A stretch of DNA of 64,000 nt from Hortaea werneckii (lineage: Eukaryota > Ascomycota > Dothideomycetes > Mycosphaerellales > Teratosphaeriaceae), in assembly GCA_037044905.1 (NCBI GenBank), contig JBAOKB010000182.1:587267-651266 (forward strand), read 5' to 3'. The position numbers and the translations under genes are program-made. Positions 9,653 through 19,651 of the stretch are shown piece by piece (positions within the stretch are counted from its first letter, which is position 1; the number at the start of each line of letters is the position of its first letter). The notes under the pieces were generated by a model, which saw only the letters and a program-made list of their open reading frames with translations, was not told the DNA's origin and searched no databases.

Positions 9653-11279
9653 TTACCGGCGACCGTGGTGGTGCAGGTGGTTGTGCAGGTGGCGCTTGTG
9701 GTTGCCTGCGTGCGCCGATGGGGTGGCGGTGACGGTCACGTCAACCTCCTCGATGGCGAGCTCAATGACCTTGTTCTCATCCGCGTGAGTAATGTAGCTG
9801 GTGGCGACAATGTTGTCGGATTCGGCAGCATCCTCGATAGAAGGCGAAGCAGTGATGCTGGAAGAGGGAGCTTCGGAGCTGCTAACTTTCATGGTTTGGG
9901 TCTCAGTGGTGAGGGTGCTGCTAGCCTGAGGACCAATGGCGTGACCAGCACCAGAAGTGGCCATGGCGACGACGATGCCACCTTGAGCGGTGGAGGTCGA
10001 AGCAGGGTCAGCAGCAGAGTAGGAGACAGTGGGGCCTTCGGAGAAGGTGGAAGGCGCAGATGAGGCCGATCCCATGGAGGATGTCTTGACGCCATGACGA
10101 CCAGCTACCGGGTACTTGGTAGCGTTCTCAGGGCCATATTGGATGGGAACGTTGACAGGCAGGCCGTCGCGAGGGCCCGAGCAGTCGTCTCCGTCAAGAT
10201 CCTCAGGCATAGGGAAAGTGCACTGGGCGCTTTCGGCGTCATCCTGGAGGGTGAACAGGGAGCAGTCAGAGACCTGGCCGGATTGGCTCTGGCACGTGTC
10301 GAGGGCGGATTGCAAGAATTCCTCGGACTTCCAGCCCATGACGAAATCACCGTGGTAGCCGGCGCCAGTGGGGTCGCCATAGGAAAGGAGGAATTGGCCC
10401 TCGTCACCAGCAAAGTTGTTGGTAGCCCAGATGGTCTCGAAGAACAGGAATGGGTAGTGGACATCGTATCCCTCGGGGCAGTTACCTTCCTTGACAAGGT
10501 TGGGGTATGCAACGTGGGACCTGTGGTCGTCCGAGTCGAGTTCGCCAGACTTGCCACAGCTTGGGAAAGCCAGTTCGATACGGATTCCGTCAGTGCAATG
10601 AGCATCCAAGTACTCCTTAGTAGGCATCTTGTGCCTGTAGAGCGACGGTTCGGGGTCCTTGTTGTAGTTCAGGCAGTTGAAACCGAGTGCCCTCTGCGAC
10701 AAGAAGAACTGGTCGGTAGGATCACTTGGCCACTCGCTAAGGGGCGCATCCGGGAAGGGGCCAGTGAAGTCACGGAGCATGTCGTTGCCGGCAATCATCT
10801 GGAAGCCCTTGGGGAACGCCTTGACGTTCTTGAGGTAGTAAAGGTAGTACCTGAAAAGGGTTAGCAATGTCAAGTTGCGTCAATCGGATAGTACTTACGC
10901 AAGCATGCCGCCAACTTGGTCGACCATGACGGTGGTACCATTGCTGTACTGGAAATACAGGGCCGGGGTCCAGTAGGCAGAGTGATCCTCTTTCACGCCG
11001 CAGGAGGTGCAGCTGCTGTCATAGCTGTCCATCAGGTCGGCAGAGGTCGAGTTCATGCCAATGTCTACGAGCAGCGTCAGCTCCGTTCGTGCAACTCGCG
11101 TCTTGAGAACACTTACTGCCACTGCCATGAAAGGTGTGGACGTGAGCCGAGATCTCGCCCGGGTTCACGATGGGATCCATACGACCGCGGCCGGTGACGG
11201 AGCGGCATGGCATGCGCCAGAAAGCAGATGCGCTGCTGACGAAAGTCGTCAGAGCGATGGCGGCCGCCTGCGACCTCAT
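9653..11279 (-). CDS. Secreted DUF1996 protein with Ser/Thr-rich, His-rich C-terminus
   Basis: Three exons: 11279-11117, 11064-10899 and 10850-9653 (introns of 52 and 48 nt with GTAAGT donors); 508 residues. Signal peptide MRSQAAAIALTTFVSSASA, then FWRMPCRS..GRGRMDPIVNPGEISAHVHTFHG, the hallmark opening of the DUF1996 family, followed by the conserved NSTSADLMDSYDSSCTSCGVKEDHSAYWTPALYF and KAFPKGFQMIAGN, and FPSCGKSGELDSDDHRSHVAYP later. After about residue 360 the sequence becomes Ser/Thr/Ala-rich (likely O-glycosylated) and ends in a short tail with seven His among the last 16 residues, which may bind metal. Family members are extracellular or wall-associated in filamentous fungi; the molecular role is unknown. 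Restoring the splices gives an unbroken family-typical protein, so the model is firm. Confidence 0.9.
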
Positions 11280-12868
11280 TGTGGTGATTCAATGCGATGC
11301 GAATAGATTGATGTTGCGGTGCGACCGGCGGCTCCTGCTGTAAAAGGAGGCTTCCACGTGGAGGGGGCGGGGTGGTGTTGTTTTGATGTGTTCAAATGCC
11401 TTGTCGCGTACGCAGGGGATCGGGCGCAGTTATGCAGTCGACGTGCCTTGCTTGATTGTCGTTTGAAGCGTGACCAGCGATTTGGAAAATGGGGCAAAGG
11501 AGTGGACGATTGACACTGTCAAACACTGAGATGCTGACAATGGCGATCCGGTGGTAAAGACTGACTGGGGGTGATTGTCGAGAAGGAGTGAATGAAATGG
11601 CAGTACAGTAGTAGTTTAGCAAGAGTCGACCGTTGCGGAAAGGAAATGAAGAACTTGGCGGGCCCGCGTCCTAAGAATCAAGAATGCGTAGCAGGAGGTC
11701 GCCCCAGGGGTCCCATCGTGTTGCAGGGATGCACAGCCCTAGCGCAGGTACATGAAACCGTTGCCGCGACTCCGACCACCTCAGCCAATGAGAGCGCGAC
11801 CGGACCGCACCCGGGGAGGGGCCGCATGACTTGGCAGGAAATGAAAGGCCGCTTCTCTCCTCCTCTCGCATCGCAAACCCGGTGTAGCCAAGGTGCCGAC
11901 AAACGCATCACTTCCCGACCGCATCTTGGGATTTGGCAACCACGCCATCGATCTCAGCCAGTCGTCCCTCCAGAGCTTGTCATTGCCGCCAGTCCGCCGC
12001 AGATGACGAGAGCCGGGATGCCGAGGGCCAGGAGAGACGAAGCGAACGTTGTCCTGATCTAACAACGCGGATCGAAATTAACATGACGATACATGAACGG
12101 TCGCCTATACCCTTGCTCATGTCGCACGGTGCCGCCTGCCGCGCGGTGCCCACGCTTCACTTCTGCGGCAGCCCAATCCCCGAAATTCCTCATTATTTTT
12201 ACCTTGTGTTGAATCATAAGGTCGCGTATCTATGGTCGACGGCGCCGCGCCGCGGCCACTTCTTCCGCCCTACAGACCACTGTACAGCACGGAGGTAGAG
12301 GACGGCCACCCCCGCAAGTAGGCCGTTGATAACGCCACTCTCCTTCGCGTGGAGGGAGATGGCGTGCCCCGGCTATGCTGTCAGTCTTCAGCCCGCGGCT
12401 ACAGTTTCGGGCACCACGGTCATCGCAGTCCGTCGCGCAGCTTTCATGGTTTCGCAAACGGCCGTGTCAGAGGCTGAGTTCGCTACAAGCATCTGAACTT
12501 GCATGTCCCTAAAGATGAACCGGCAAATCGTCTCAAGGGTCCCGGTCGCCTGCATTTCCCTTTGCCACCCTGCCCTGATTGGTGTGACACTGGGACTTTT
12601 CCACAGTGAAACCCGTATTTCGGGTTTGTGAGACACTGTGTGTGTCGTCGACGATCCGCTGCCCTACTGTGTCACGTTCGTGGGATCGGCATGTCTAGAA
12701 CTGCCGCGAAGACCGGAGGGTAGGGAGGGCACACGATTTCATGTCCGGGGCCAGGAAAGATAATTTTGGCACCTGTTCTCACCCCGCAACGCTTGACTTA
12801 TGGGCAGCCGGACTAAGTAATCTACATGTACAGAAGTGAAAGAAGGCGACTCGGTTCGAATCTCTGAG
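11280..12868. other. 1.6-kb intergenic region with inverted repeats
   Basis: Upstream region of the DUF1996 gene and 3' flank of the GPI-type protein gene. A 156-codon plus-strand ORF (11592-12062) lacks any recognisable feature and lies in the likely promoter. The notable element is a nested inverted repeat at 12602-12640, listed separately. Confidence 0.4.
12602..12640. repeat. Nested inverted repeat (hairpin)
   Basis: Outer arms CACAGTG (12602-12608) and CACTGTG (12634-12640) are exact reverse complements. Inside them, AAACCCG (12609-12615) pairs with CGGGTTT (12621-12627) across a TATTT loop. The inner arm is contiguous with the outer one on the left; on the right a 6-base bulge GTGAGA separates them. 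Related CACTG/CAGTG and GTGTC words occur on both sides (12586-12668). It lies about 230 bases past the stop of the wall-protein gene, in non-coding DNA. Confidence 0.7.
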
Positions 12869-15800
12869 CTATGTGAAGAGCAGCAAAGTCATTGCGAGCA
12901 TGGCCAGCTGAATCCACCAAGAAAACGGTTGACTGCGCACACCACCTGAAGACGGAGTTGGCAGGCTGGTCGTCGATGAGCTGGGTATCAAGTCTGTAGT
13001 CTGGCGGTGACTTTCTCTGCTGTCCCTAGATGTGGTGGCAGAAGCTTCCTTCGAGGTAGTTGAAACGCCGTATAGCGACTTGGTGATACTCCGGCCTGCG
13101 CTACCGACGACAATCCCACCGTCAACTGCCGAAACTGTATTGCCTTCGATAGTCATAGCTGTCCCTCCGGCCGAAAGTGTCTCGCCATCAACAATCAACT
13201 CAGACTTCGATGCACCGGGCCTTTCGATGGCAGTCAATGTCGTCGACGGGAAAGAAAGTTCGACACTTCTGCTCCCTGACACGCCAGGTCGTCTATCCGA
13301 GTCAGACTGAGCGGGCGCTTTCGTCCATATCATCTGCAGCTGACCATTGTCTGCTACGGTCAATGTCGCGTGTGGGATCGAAAGCCCAGAGCCGCCAGCG
13401 GATATTGTTTGCTGGTCGACGATCACCACGTCCGATCCAGACTTCGTCGCGGTATAGGGCTTGCCATCAATCGTAACTGTGGCTACGGTGCCAGGCTTCT
13501 TTGACGACTCAGTCTCTATTGCTGGCAGTCCCGTTGTCAGGGAGGCTTGTATGGTTTCTGTGCGCGATAGACTGAGCGCCCCTGTAGCACTGGTAAGATG
13601 TTGTCCGGACATTAAAGAAACCGCCATCTCCTGGTCAGCTGCCGATTTCTGAGTTCTTCCGGCGGTATGGCCCAGGGAAGTAGACGGAGCTACCGTCTCT
13701 GAGTTCGGTAAGGTCGCGTGAGGATCGCTCGTGTAATCGGCTCCAAGCACACTTGAGTCACCCATATCACCTGACGTGCCCCAAGAAGGTACATCGGCCG
13801 TCTTAGCCTCGTCCGATGCCTCCTCGCCGGAGCTTTCGTCCCCAGACCCAAGGCCGAAAATAATCGCCGTCGCAACAGGATCTGTATGATCACTGGCTTC
13901 TCCGAAAGTACCCGTCGATAACGTTTTGCCCACGTTTGACGCTGTCAGATATTTGCTGCTGACGGACAGCACAGTTACGGACGATGGAAGTGAATTTCCA
14001 GAAGCCTGAGAAGGCTGCTGTGCTGACGTCGTCTCTTCATCCGACGATTCATCCCGTATCTGCGTCGAGCCTCCAAACCCCATCGAAGTGCCGGATACTG
14101 GAGGAGCGATGCTCGGCGTGGCGTCCACTGAAGGTGCGGGGCTTGACCTGGCTGCGTCTCCGCCAGGATCTGCCAGAGTCGTGCCGATCAAAAGGGAGGT
14201 TGCTTCGATGTTGGATAGTTGAGAATATCCATCTAGCCATGAACTCCCCGGCGCTTCCACAGATTGATCAGATTGGGAGTTCCCTGCTGGATCTTGGACT
14301 GAAGCGTCACCTTGAGATTGCTCTGCGTGTGTTTCACCTGATTTACTTGAGGATTGTCCACCCTGAACGGTGCTTGGAGACTGTTCTTGATCGGCGGGGT
14401 CTTGAGGATCGAAGGTCTGCTCGACCTCCCCTCCTGACTTTGTACGACTCGGCTCGTCGGAAGCGCCAAATGCGAGCTCTGAGGTCTGTTCTCCCGCTTC
14501 AGAGCCTTTGGTCCCGCTTGCCGGCTCGTCTGGAGCTGGAGATGTTGGAACAGGCTTAGCCGCGTCCTTTGAGAAGGTTTTTGGCTGATTGACGCTCTCG
14601 TGGGGATCGGAAGTTTGCTCTGCTTCGCCCCCATACTTAGTAGGATCCGACGGGTCGGCTGCTCCAAATGCAAGCTCAGAAGTCTGTGTTGCCGCTGCTG
14701 AATCCGACGTCCTGCTTGCTGGGGCATCTGGTTGCGAGGAAGGCGACGCAGCCTCAGTCTGCTCAGTGTCCCCACCTACGGGCGTCGTCACACCCGCTAC
14801 GGTACTGGCAGGTTTCAACGCCTTAGGCGGATCGTACAGTCCTTCCCAATCCAGCTCACAGTCTGCCCACGCCGGATCCATATCTCGAATCTGCGGCGGC
14901 ACTGCCAGGATGGGACTGTAATCGTCGAAAACCACGCTATAAGTGTCTCGTCCCATCACAAATCTCAGCTGGTTACGATATACTTCCGGAGGGATGGGCC
15001 AGTTCAAATCCGCGAGATCGAAAGGCCCGGCTCTCAAGTATGGAGTCGTCACCGCTACGGGGAATAGCGGATCTGATATTGTCGAGTATACAGTTCCGTA
15101 CAGCCCATAGACGCTGGAGAGGTCCGTCTGATCGAGTGCAAGTATTGCGCCAGGATAGCGCTGGCCAACTTGCGAGCCACATTCGTTGTTTGCATAGGCG
15201 GTGTGGAAGGAGATGTAAACGCTTGGAGACGTCAAAGTCGTATCCTCATAGACCGCTGTCTCCGGACCTTCAATGGCCTCAGTCGCCAGCGCAGTGGGAC
15301 CCAATGTTGTCGTAGGCGTGGAACGATTCCAACCTGCGTTGGTCTCTACTACCACTTTTCCCGATCCAGTGTTTGGGCCCGAGGGGCTAGCAGATGTCCT
15401 ACTGACGGGAAAGTAAAGCAACTGCACGGTTCCCCCAGAGATGGTGCACTTCTTGCAATCCTTACTGAAAACACATTGCGTGCTTGTGCTCAGCTGACAT
15501 TCCGGCTCAGCAACCGTATAATTCACCGGATACACCCAAGACGAATAAGTATGCAAGACCGGATCCGGCGTCGAAGTGGTATAGATGGAGTACGTGCCGT
15601 CCACGGCATACCCCTGGCTGTGCGTGATGGTCCACCACTGCGTGCCGGACTTCCAGAAATAGTCGGTCGTCAGCGTGCTCCTGTCCTCAGGTCTACAACT
15701 ACTCGTCTCGCACGCCGCGTTCGCCGTCGTGAACGATGTCGTCCCCGCATTTGCCACGTTCCCGTTCGGGATCGTGTCCGTGATCTTCGTTATCAGATAC

Positions 15801-16255
15801 GTCACGCTGTACGTCGTCATCGTCTCCGGCGGGCGCTGGTAGGTCGATGTCGTATAACTCATTGATCGCGAGGCGTTCCCGGCGGATATCACGTATGATG
15901 ATGACGATGACGACCAGCGCGATCGTTCCGCCGAACAGGAATGTGCGAGCGCTGAGCAGGTGCTGTAGCACGCTTTGTCCGTCGACGAGCAGACGGGGTT
16001 GAAAGTCGTGTTCCCGTACGTCGCGAAGCCAGGGACGGGCATCTCTGCCGTCGCCGTGCCATTCCAGAGGTAGGTCCCGGTTGTGATAGGATGCGAAGTA
16101 TACGTACTGCCACTGCTGATCGGGACCGGAGGTCGTTCAAAGATGCGTAATGAGGACTCGTCTTCTGTCACAGTTGTTGATCGGACTGCATTCTGCGCCA
16201 CTGCTGTAATACAGACTATCAAAGTCATCAAGGAGAGGTCGAGGAGTATTTGCAT
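12869..16255 (-). CDS. Large GPI-anchored-type cell-surface protein with Ser/Thr-rich repeats
   Basis: Single ORF; I choose the ATG at 16255 (1128 residues) because it begins a signal peptide (MQILLDLSLMTLIVCITAVA), whereas the longer frame from 16327 hides it. The first ~450 residues contain Cys-rich and Tyr/Asn-rich segments (CYSTCSALAHSC; a later SYVISAGNASRS) resembling an adhesin-like ectodomain. Residues ~500-800 are low-complexity Ser/Gln/Asp/Glu-rich with a duplicated block (QTSELAFGA...GGE.EQTSDP). The C-terminal region has the DG(K/E).(Y/L).A...S/GG...I pattern twice, a repeat seen in many Dothideomycete surface proteins, then Ser/Thr-rich spacer and a hydrophobic tail (WWIQLAMLAMTLLLFT) typical of a GPI-attachment signal. 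Expected at the cell wall or plasma membrane outer face; ligand unknown. Confidence 0.8.
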   Translation of the reverse strand: MQILLDLSLMTLIVCITAVAQNAVRSTTVTEDESSLRIFERPPVPISSGSTYTSHPITTGTYLWNGTATAEMPVPGFATYGNTTFNPVCSSTDKACYSTCSALAHSCSAERSRWSSSSSSYVISAGNASRSMSYTTSTYQRPPETMTTYSVTYLITKITDTIPNGNVANAGTTSFTTANAACETSSCRPEDRSTLTTDYFWKSGTQWWTITHSQGYAVDGTYSIYTTSTPDPVLHTYSSWVYPVNYTVAEPECQLSTSTQCVFSKDCKKCTISGGTVQLLYFPVSRTSASPSGPNTGSGKVVVETNAGWNRSTPTTTLGPTALATEAIEGPETAVYEDTTLTSPSVYISFHTAYANNECGSQVGQRYPGAILALDQTDLSSVYGLYGTVYSTISDPLFPVAVTTPYLRAGPFDLADLNWPIPPEVYRNQLRFVMGRDTYSVVFDDYSPILAVPPQIRDMDPAWADCELDWEGLYDPPKALKPASTVAGVTTPVGGDTEQTEAASPSSQPDAPASRTSDSAAATQTSELAFGAADPSDPTKYGGEAEQTSDPHESVNQPKTFSKDAAKPVPTSPAPDEPASGTKGSEAGEQTSELAFGASDEPSRTKSGGEVEQTFDPQDPADQEQSPSTVQGGQSSSKSGETHAEQSQGDASVQDPAGNSQSDQSVEAPGSSWLDGYSQLSNIEATSLLIGTTLADPGGDAARSSPAPSVDATPSIAPPVSGTSMGFGGSTQIRDESSDEETTSAQQPSQASGNSLPSSVTVLSVSSKYLTASNVGKTLSTGTFGEASDHTDPVATAIIFGLGSGDESSGEEASDEAKTADVPSWGTSGDMGDSSVLGADYTSDPHATLPNSETVAPSTSLGHTAGRTQKSAADQEMAVSLMSGQHLTSATGALSLSRTETIQASLTTGLPAIETESSKKPGTVATVTIDGKPYTATKSGSDVVIVDQQTISAGGSGLSIPHATLTVADNGQLQMIWTKAPAQSDSDRRPGVSGSRSVELSFPSTTLTAIERPGASKSELIVDGETLSAGGTAMTIEGNTVSAVDGGIVVGSAGRSITKSLYGVSTTSKEASATTSRDSRESHRQTTDLIPSSSTTSLPTPSSGGVRSQPFSWWIQLAMLAMTLLLFT

Positions 16256-17001
16256 TATTGCTGAAGAACTCGCGCCTATTCGCCCTTCCCACCTGAGGAT
16301 TGAAGGATGAAGAGAAGGAAATGTCACCTACCATATCATAACACGACAGGAAGCCGGAAGCACATAAGTATAGAGGGCTTTTCTCTTCCTTTTCTAAAAT
16401 AGACATCACGCACGCGCTGGCGACGCCACTTCACTGCAGTAGCATGTTTGGGACAAGGTGAAGTTGCTGGGGTTAAAGCTGCATGCCAAGCGGGCCTCCC
16501 CCGGCGGGCTGCATGAAGCAACTGGGATTTGGGCGCTTAGAAGCAAGTTGCTGCCAGGTACTATGTACCTACGCTTTATCTTTTTTTTTTCTTTTTCTTT
16601 TTTGGCACTGGCAATCACAACTAGATATTTTGACATGGGGATGAGGCTTTAAGAACCTAAGACGTTATGAATAGCAGAGCCATCCTGACTGTTTTTCTTA
16701 GACATAAAGCATGATGATCACTGTTTCTTATCTCGCCTCCCCCACCCTTCATTCCCGCAATGCAAATATCATGCCCCATTGCTCAGTCAGTACTATGCAA
16801 GCCTTGGTCTACTACCTTCAGACCGAGATAAAAAGCATGTCTCCTAGACGCTGTTCCCTAACGTCCTGATCGTGAGAGCTCATACCCAGTCCCTCCCTCC
16901 CCCCTAAACCAAAACCAAACCTCCCCACAAGAAAAAAAAGGAAAAATTCACCTCACCATCCCCCCTCCTCCCCCCCGCATCCAACGGCCCCGCGAGCCCT
17001 T
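16256..17001. other. Intergenic region, nothing recognised
   Basis: Promoter of the surface-protein gene (a TATA-like stretch lies near 16360-16372 on the minus strand) and the 3' flank of CDC16. The CDC16-proximal part (16890-17000) is strongly pyrimidine-rich on the plus strand. Confidence 0.4.
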
Positions 17002-19160
17002 CTAAGACCCAACATCCGCCGGCCCCGCCACCGCCACCGCCCCATCCAAATCCATCCCCTCCCCCCCTCCCCCACCTCTCCTCCTCCTCCTCATCCCCCG
17101 CTGCTGCCCCCTCACGCCCTCCAACCGCCTCCTCAACCCCTCATCAACACCCTCCTCCTCCTCCCGTCCCAAACACCCCATCCCCTCCAACTCCCCCAAC
17201 GCGCGGGCTAATAACTCGCTCGCCAGCGGATCCTGCGGCGAAATCGCCAGCGCCGCGTGGAACGCGAGCGTCGCTTCGAAGAACTCGTCCAGTTCGAGGT
17301 GTACGAGCCCTTTGGCTGTGAAGAGTGGGGGGAGGTCTGAGTTGGTGGTTGAGGTGGTGGTGGTGCTGGTGGTGGAGGGGTTGGGGGGGAAAGTGTGGGA
17401 GGAAAGGGAGGAGAGGGAGCCGAGCCGGATGACTTCGTCGAATTGCTGCAGACTTTCGCGGAAATGGCCGAGTTTCCGCAGGGCGTGGGCGAGGTTGAGC
17501 CGGAGAGTCGGGGTATGCGTGTCCGGGCTCCTCGGAGTCACAGCACCACCACCACTGCCTCCAACCCTCCCGCCCCCGCCATCTTCATCATCCCCACCAC
17601 CACCCTCCTCCCCTTCTTCCTCCAGAATCCGCAACCCCAACTCAAACCCCCTAACCGCCTTCCCAAACTCCCCCTCCTTATACCAACAAACCCCCATCTC
17701 ATTCACGAGCGTCGGATCCCTCTCACACACCCCCCAAGCAGCGGTCAAGTACTCCCTGGCCACCACCAGATTCTCCAGCGCGAGCTCCTGCATCCCCAGG
17801 AACATCTGCGGCAGATGCGTCCCCTGGAAAAGTCGTGCAGCGGTACTGTACGCCGCGATCGCCTGGTCCGATTCGCCTTCGGCGGCGAACGTATGCGCGA
17901 ACCCGATCCAGGCGGGTCCGAATTGCGGGTCGAGGAGCGAGGATTTGGAGAAGTAGCTCCGCGCTTCCGGGATGCGGGAGGTGAGGAGGTAGTACGTCCC
18001 GACTGCGAGCCAGGTGGTGGGGGAGGAGGGATGGGTAGAGGCGAGGTCGTGGGCGAGTGCGAATAAGGCTGTGGTGTGGTTTGCTTGGTAGAGGAGGCTG
18101 ATGTGCAGGGGGAGGGTCGGGGTGTTGTAGGGGTCGAGGGAGAGGATGCGGGTTGTGAGGGCCAGGGCGCGCGAGGGTTGGGAGAGGGTGGAGAGGAGCT
18201 CGGCGCGGGATAGGAGGATGTCGGGATTCGAGGAGAGGGAGTAGTGTGTGCTGAGGGTTTCGATTGCCGTGGTGAATTCTTCGGGTCGGGAGTATTTGGA
18301 TAGGCGGGTTAGGTAGAGGTTGCGGGTGAAGTCGGCTGCTTCGGCGGATGAGGATGAGGTTGTTGTTGTTGTTGTGGCGGTTGGTTTGCCCTCGCCGAGA
18401 GGATTTCGTTCTTCGTCTGGTGATGTTGACGACGGCGGTGGAACTTGGATGCTTTCAAAGTCTAATGAGTCCACGAATGCCCATTCCTCCCCCGGACTCA
18501 TCAGAGAGTTCTTCATCAGTTGGTCGAATGCTTCGAAACATTGCACGTCGATGCGTACGGCGTCCTTGTAGCATTCCTTCGCCCGGTCGAAGGCGTTCTG
18601 TTTCGCGTGACAGAGGCCGCGGAGATAGCACATGCCGGCCTCATATTTCAGATCCTCTCGTCGTCCTAGATCGCGTTCCTCGCTCCGATCGGCCCGGTCT
18701 AATCGTCCTGCTGTCCCTTTGGCTTTGGACGAGTGGGATTTGGAGGCGCCATTGGTGGCATGGAGGTGTTGCAGCTTCCGTCTTGCGCTGTCGGTGGTGG
18801 TGATGAGATGGGTGGGGTTCTTGTCTCCCAGTAGAGCCAGAGCGTCCTCATGTCTCCCCTGCTGGACGTAGCAGTGGGCGGCGAGGTATTTGGCTGCGGG
18901 TGAGCGGTGGATCAGGTCGGCTCGGGCGAGGAAGGCGAGTGCTCGTGTATAGTTGGCGGCGTCGAAGTGGGCGTGGGCGAGGTTGAAGGCATCCGAGTCC
19001 GAGTCTAGCAAGGGTCAGTCAATACTTGCTGAAGAAGAAACCAAGCTATACAGAGCGACATACTGGTGATGGCTAACAACTTGTCACCCACGTAGATTGC
19101 GGAATCATACTGGTGCTTGGCGAGGGCGTCTTTCATCCAGCGTCGAAGATAGGCTTCCAT
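17002..19160 (-). CDS. CDC16: Anaphase-promoting complex subunit Cdc16/Apc6 (TPR protein)
   Basis: Two exons: 19160-19064 and 19004-17002; 699 residues. Exon 1 encodes MEAYLRRWMKDALAKHQYDSAIY.., which continues VGDKLLAIT and joins after the 59-nt intron (GTATGT...TGCTAG) to NSDSDAFNLAHAHFDAANYTRAL, exactly the Cdc16/Cut9 N-terminal pattern. Further family marks are YLAAHCYVQQGRHEDAL, KYEAGMCYLRGLCHAKQNAFDRAKECYKDA and the MSPGEEW segment. TPR units then follow (PTTWLAVGTYYLLTSRIPEARSYFSKS and others). Cdc16 is a scaffold TPR subunit of the APC/C ubiquitin ligase that drives anaphase entry; nuclear. The C-terminal third contains long Gly/Ser/Thr runs (about 480-510 and 545-560) and an Arg-rich segment near the end, unusual additions compared with yeast. 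It is divergent from YJU2, 491 bp apart. Confidence 0.95.
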
Positions 19161-19651
19161 GGTCGTCGCTTGTGTGCTAAAGACGGAGGAGCATCACCCA
19201 CACTACCTTAAGGTATCAAGAGAAGCGGTAGTCAATGAAATATCCAACACCACTGCGCCTGCTGAATGTAAGCTGCTATTCAATACCTATAGGTATCTCA
19301 ATCAATATGACCGGCGCGCGGCGTCACTTACCTTGGGGAGAGAAATGGACGATTCGCGACTGCAGCCATTCATCTTTGTTTACTTCGCCCACCCTCTCCG
19401 CAGACTTCCAGTCATGTGATGGCGGGCGGGCGAGCTGACATGACTCGCGCCCCGAACTAAACTTACCAAAGCCAAGGTACATGTGCATCTCATCCACTGC
19501 TCCACTTTGCCTACTGTTCCTTCCCTCCTCGATTTCATTCCGCTCTCCGGACAGACTCCCACCCACCTCCTCACTCCTCTTCATCAACATCACATACCCA
19601 CCAACCCAACAACTCCCACCCACCTCCACCCACTGACCCCCACCTTCCACA
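19161..19651. promoter_or_regulatory. Bidirectional promoter between CDC16 and YJU2
   Basis: The only DNA between two divergent housekeeping genes, so both promoters must lie here. The YJU2-proximal 150 bases are strongly C-rich (CCACC/CCAAC words). I see no strong TATA box. Confidence 0.6.

Noticed and set aside
11592..12062. 156-codon ORF upstream of the DUF1996 gene
   Set aside because: Low-complexity Arg/Pro/Gly composition, no family pattern, and it lies where a promoter is expected.
12840..12880. B-box-like GGTTCGAATCT suggesting a tRNA gene
   Set aside because: The T-arm stem does not pair and no plausible acceptor stem or A box at tRNA spacing could be found.
15170..15865. 231-codon plus-strand ORF
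   Set aside because: Exact shadow of the large surface-protein gene on the opposite strand.
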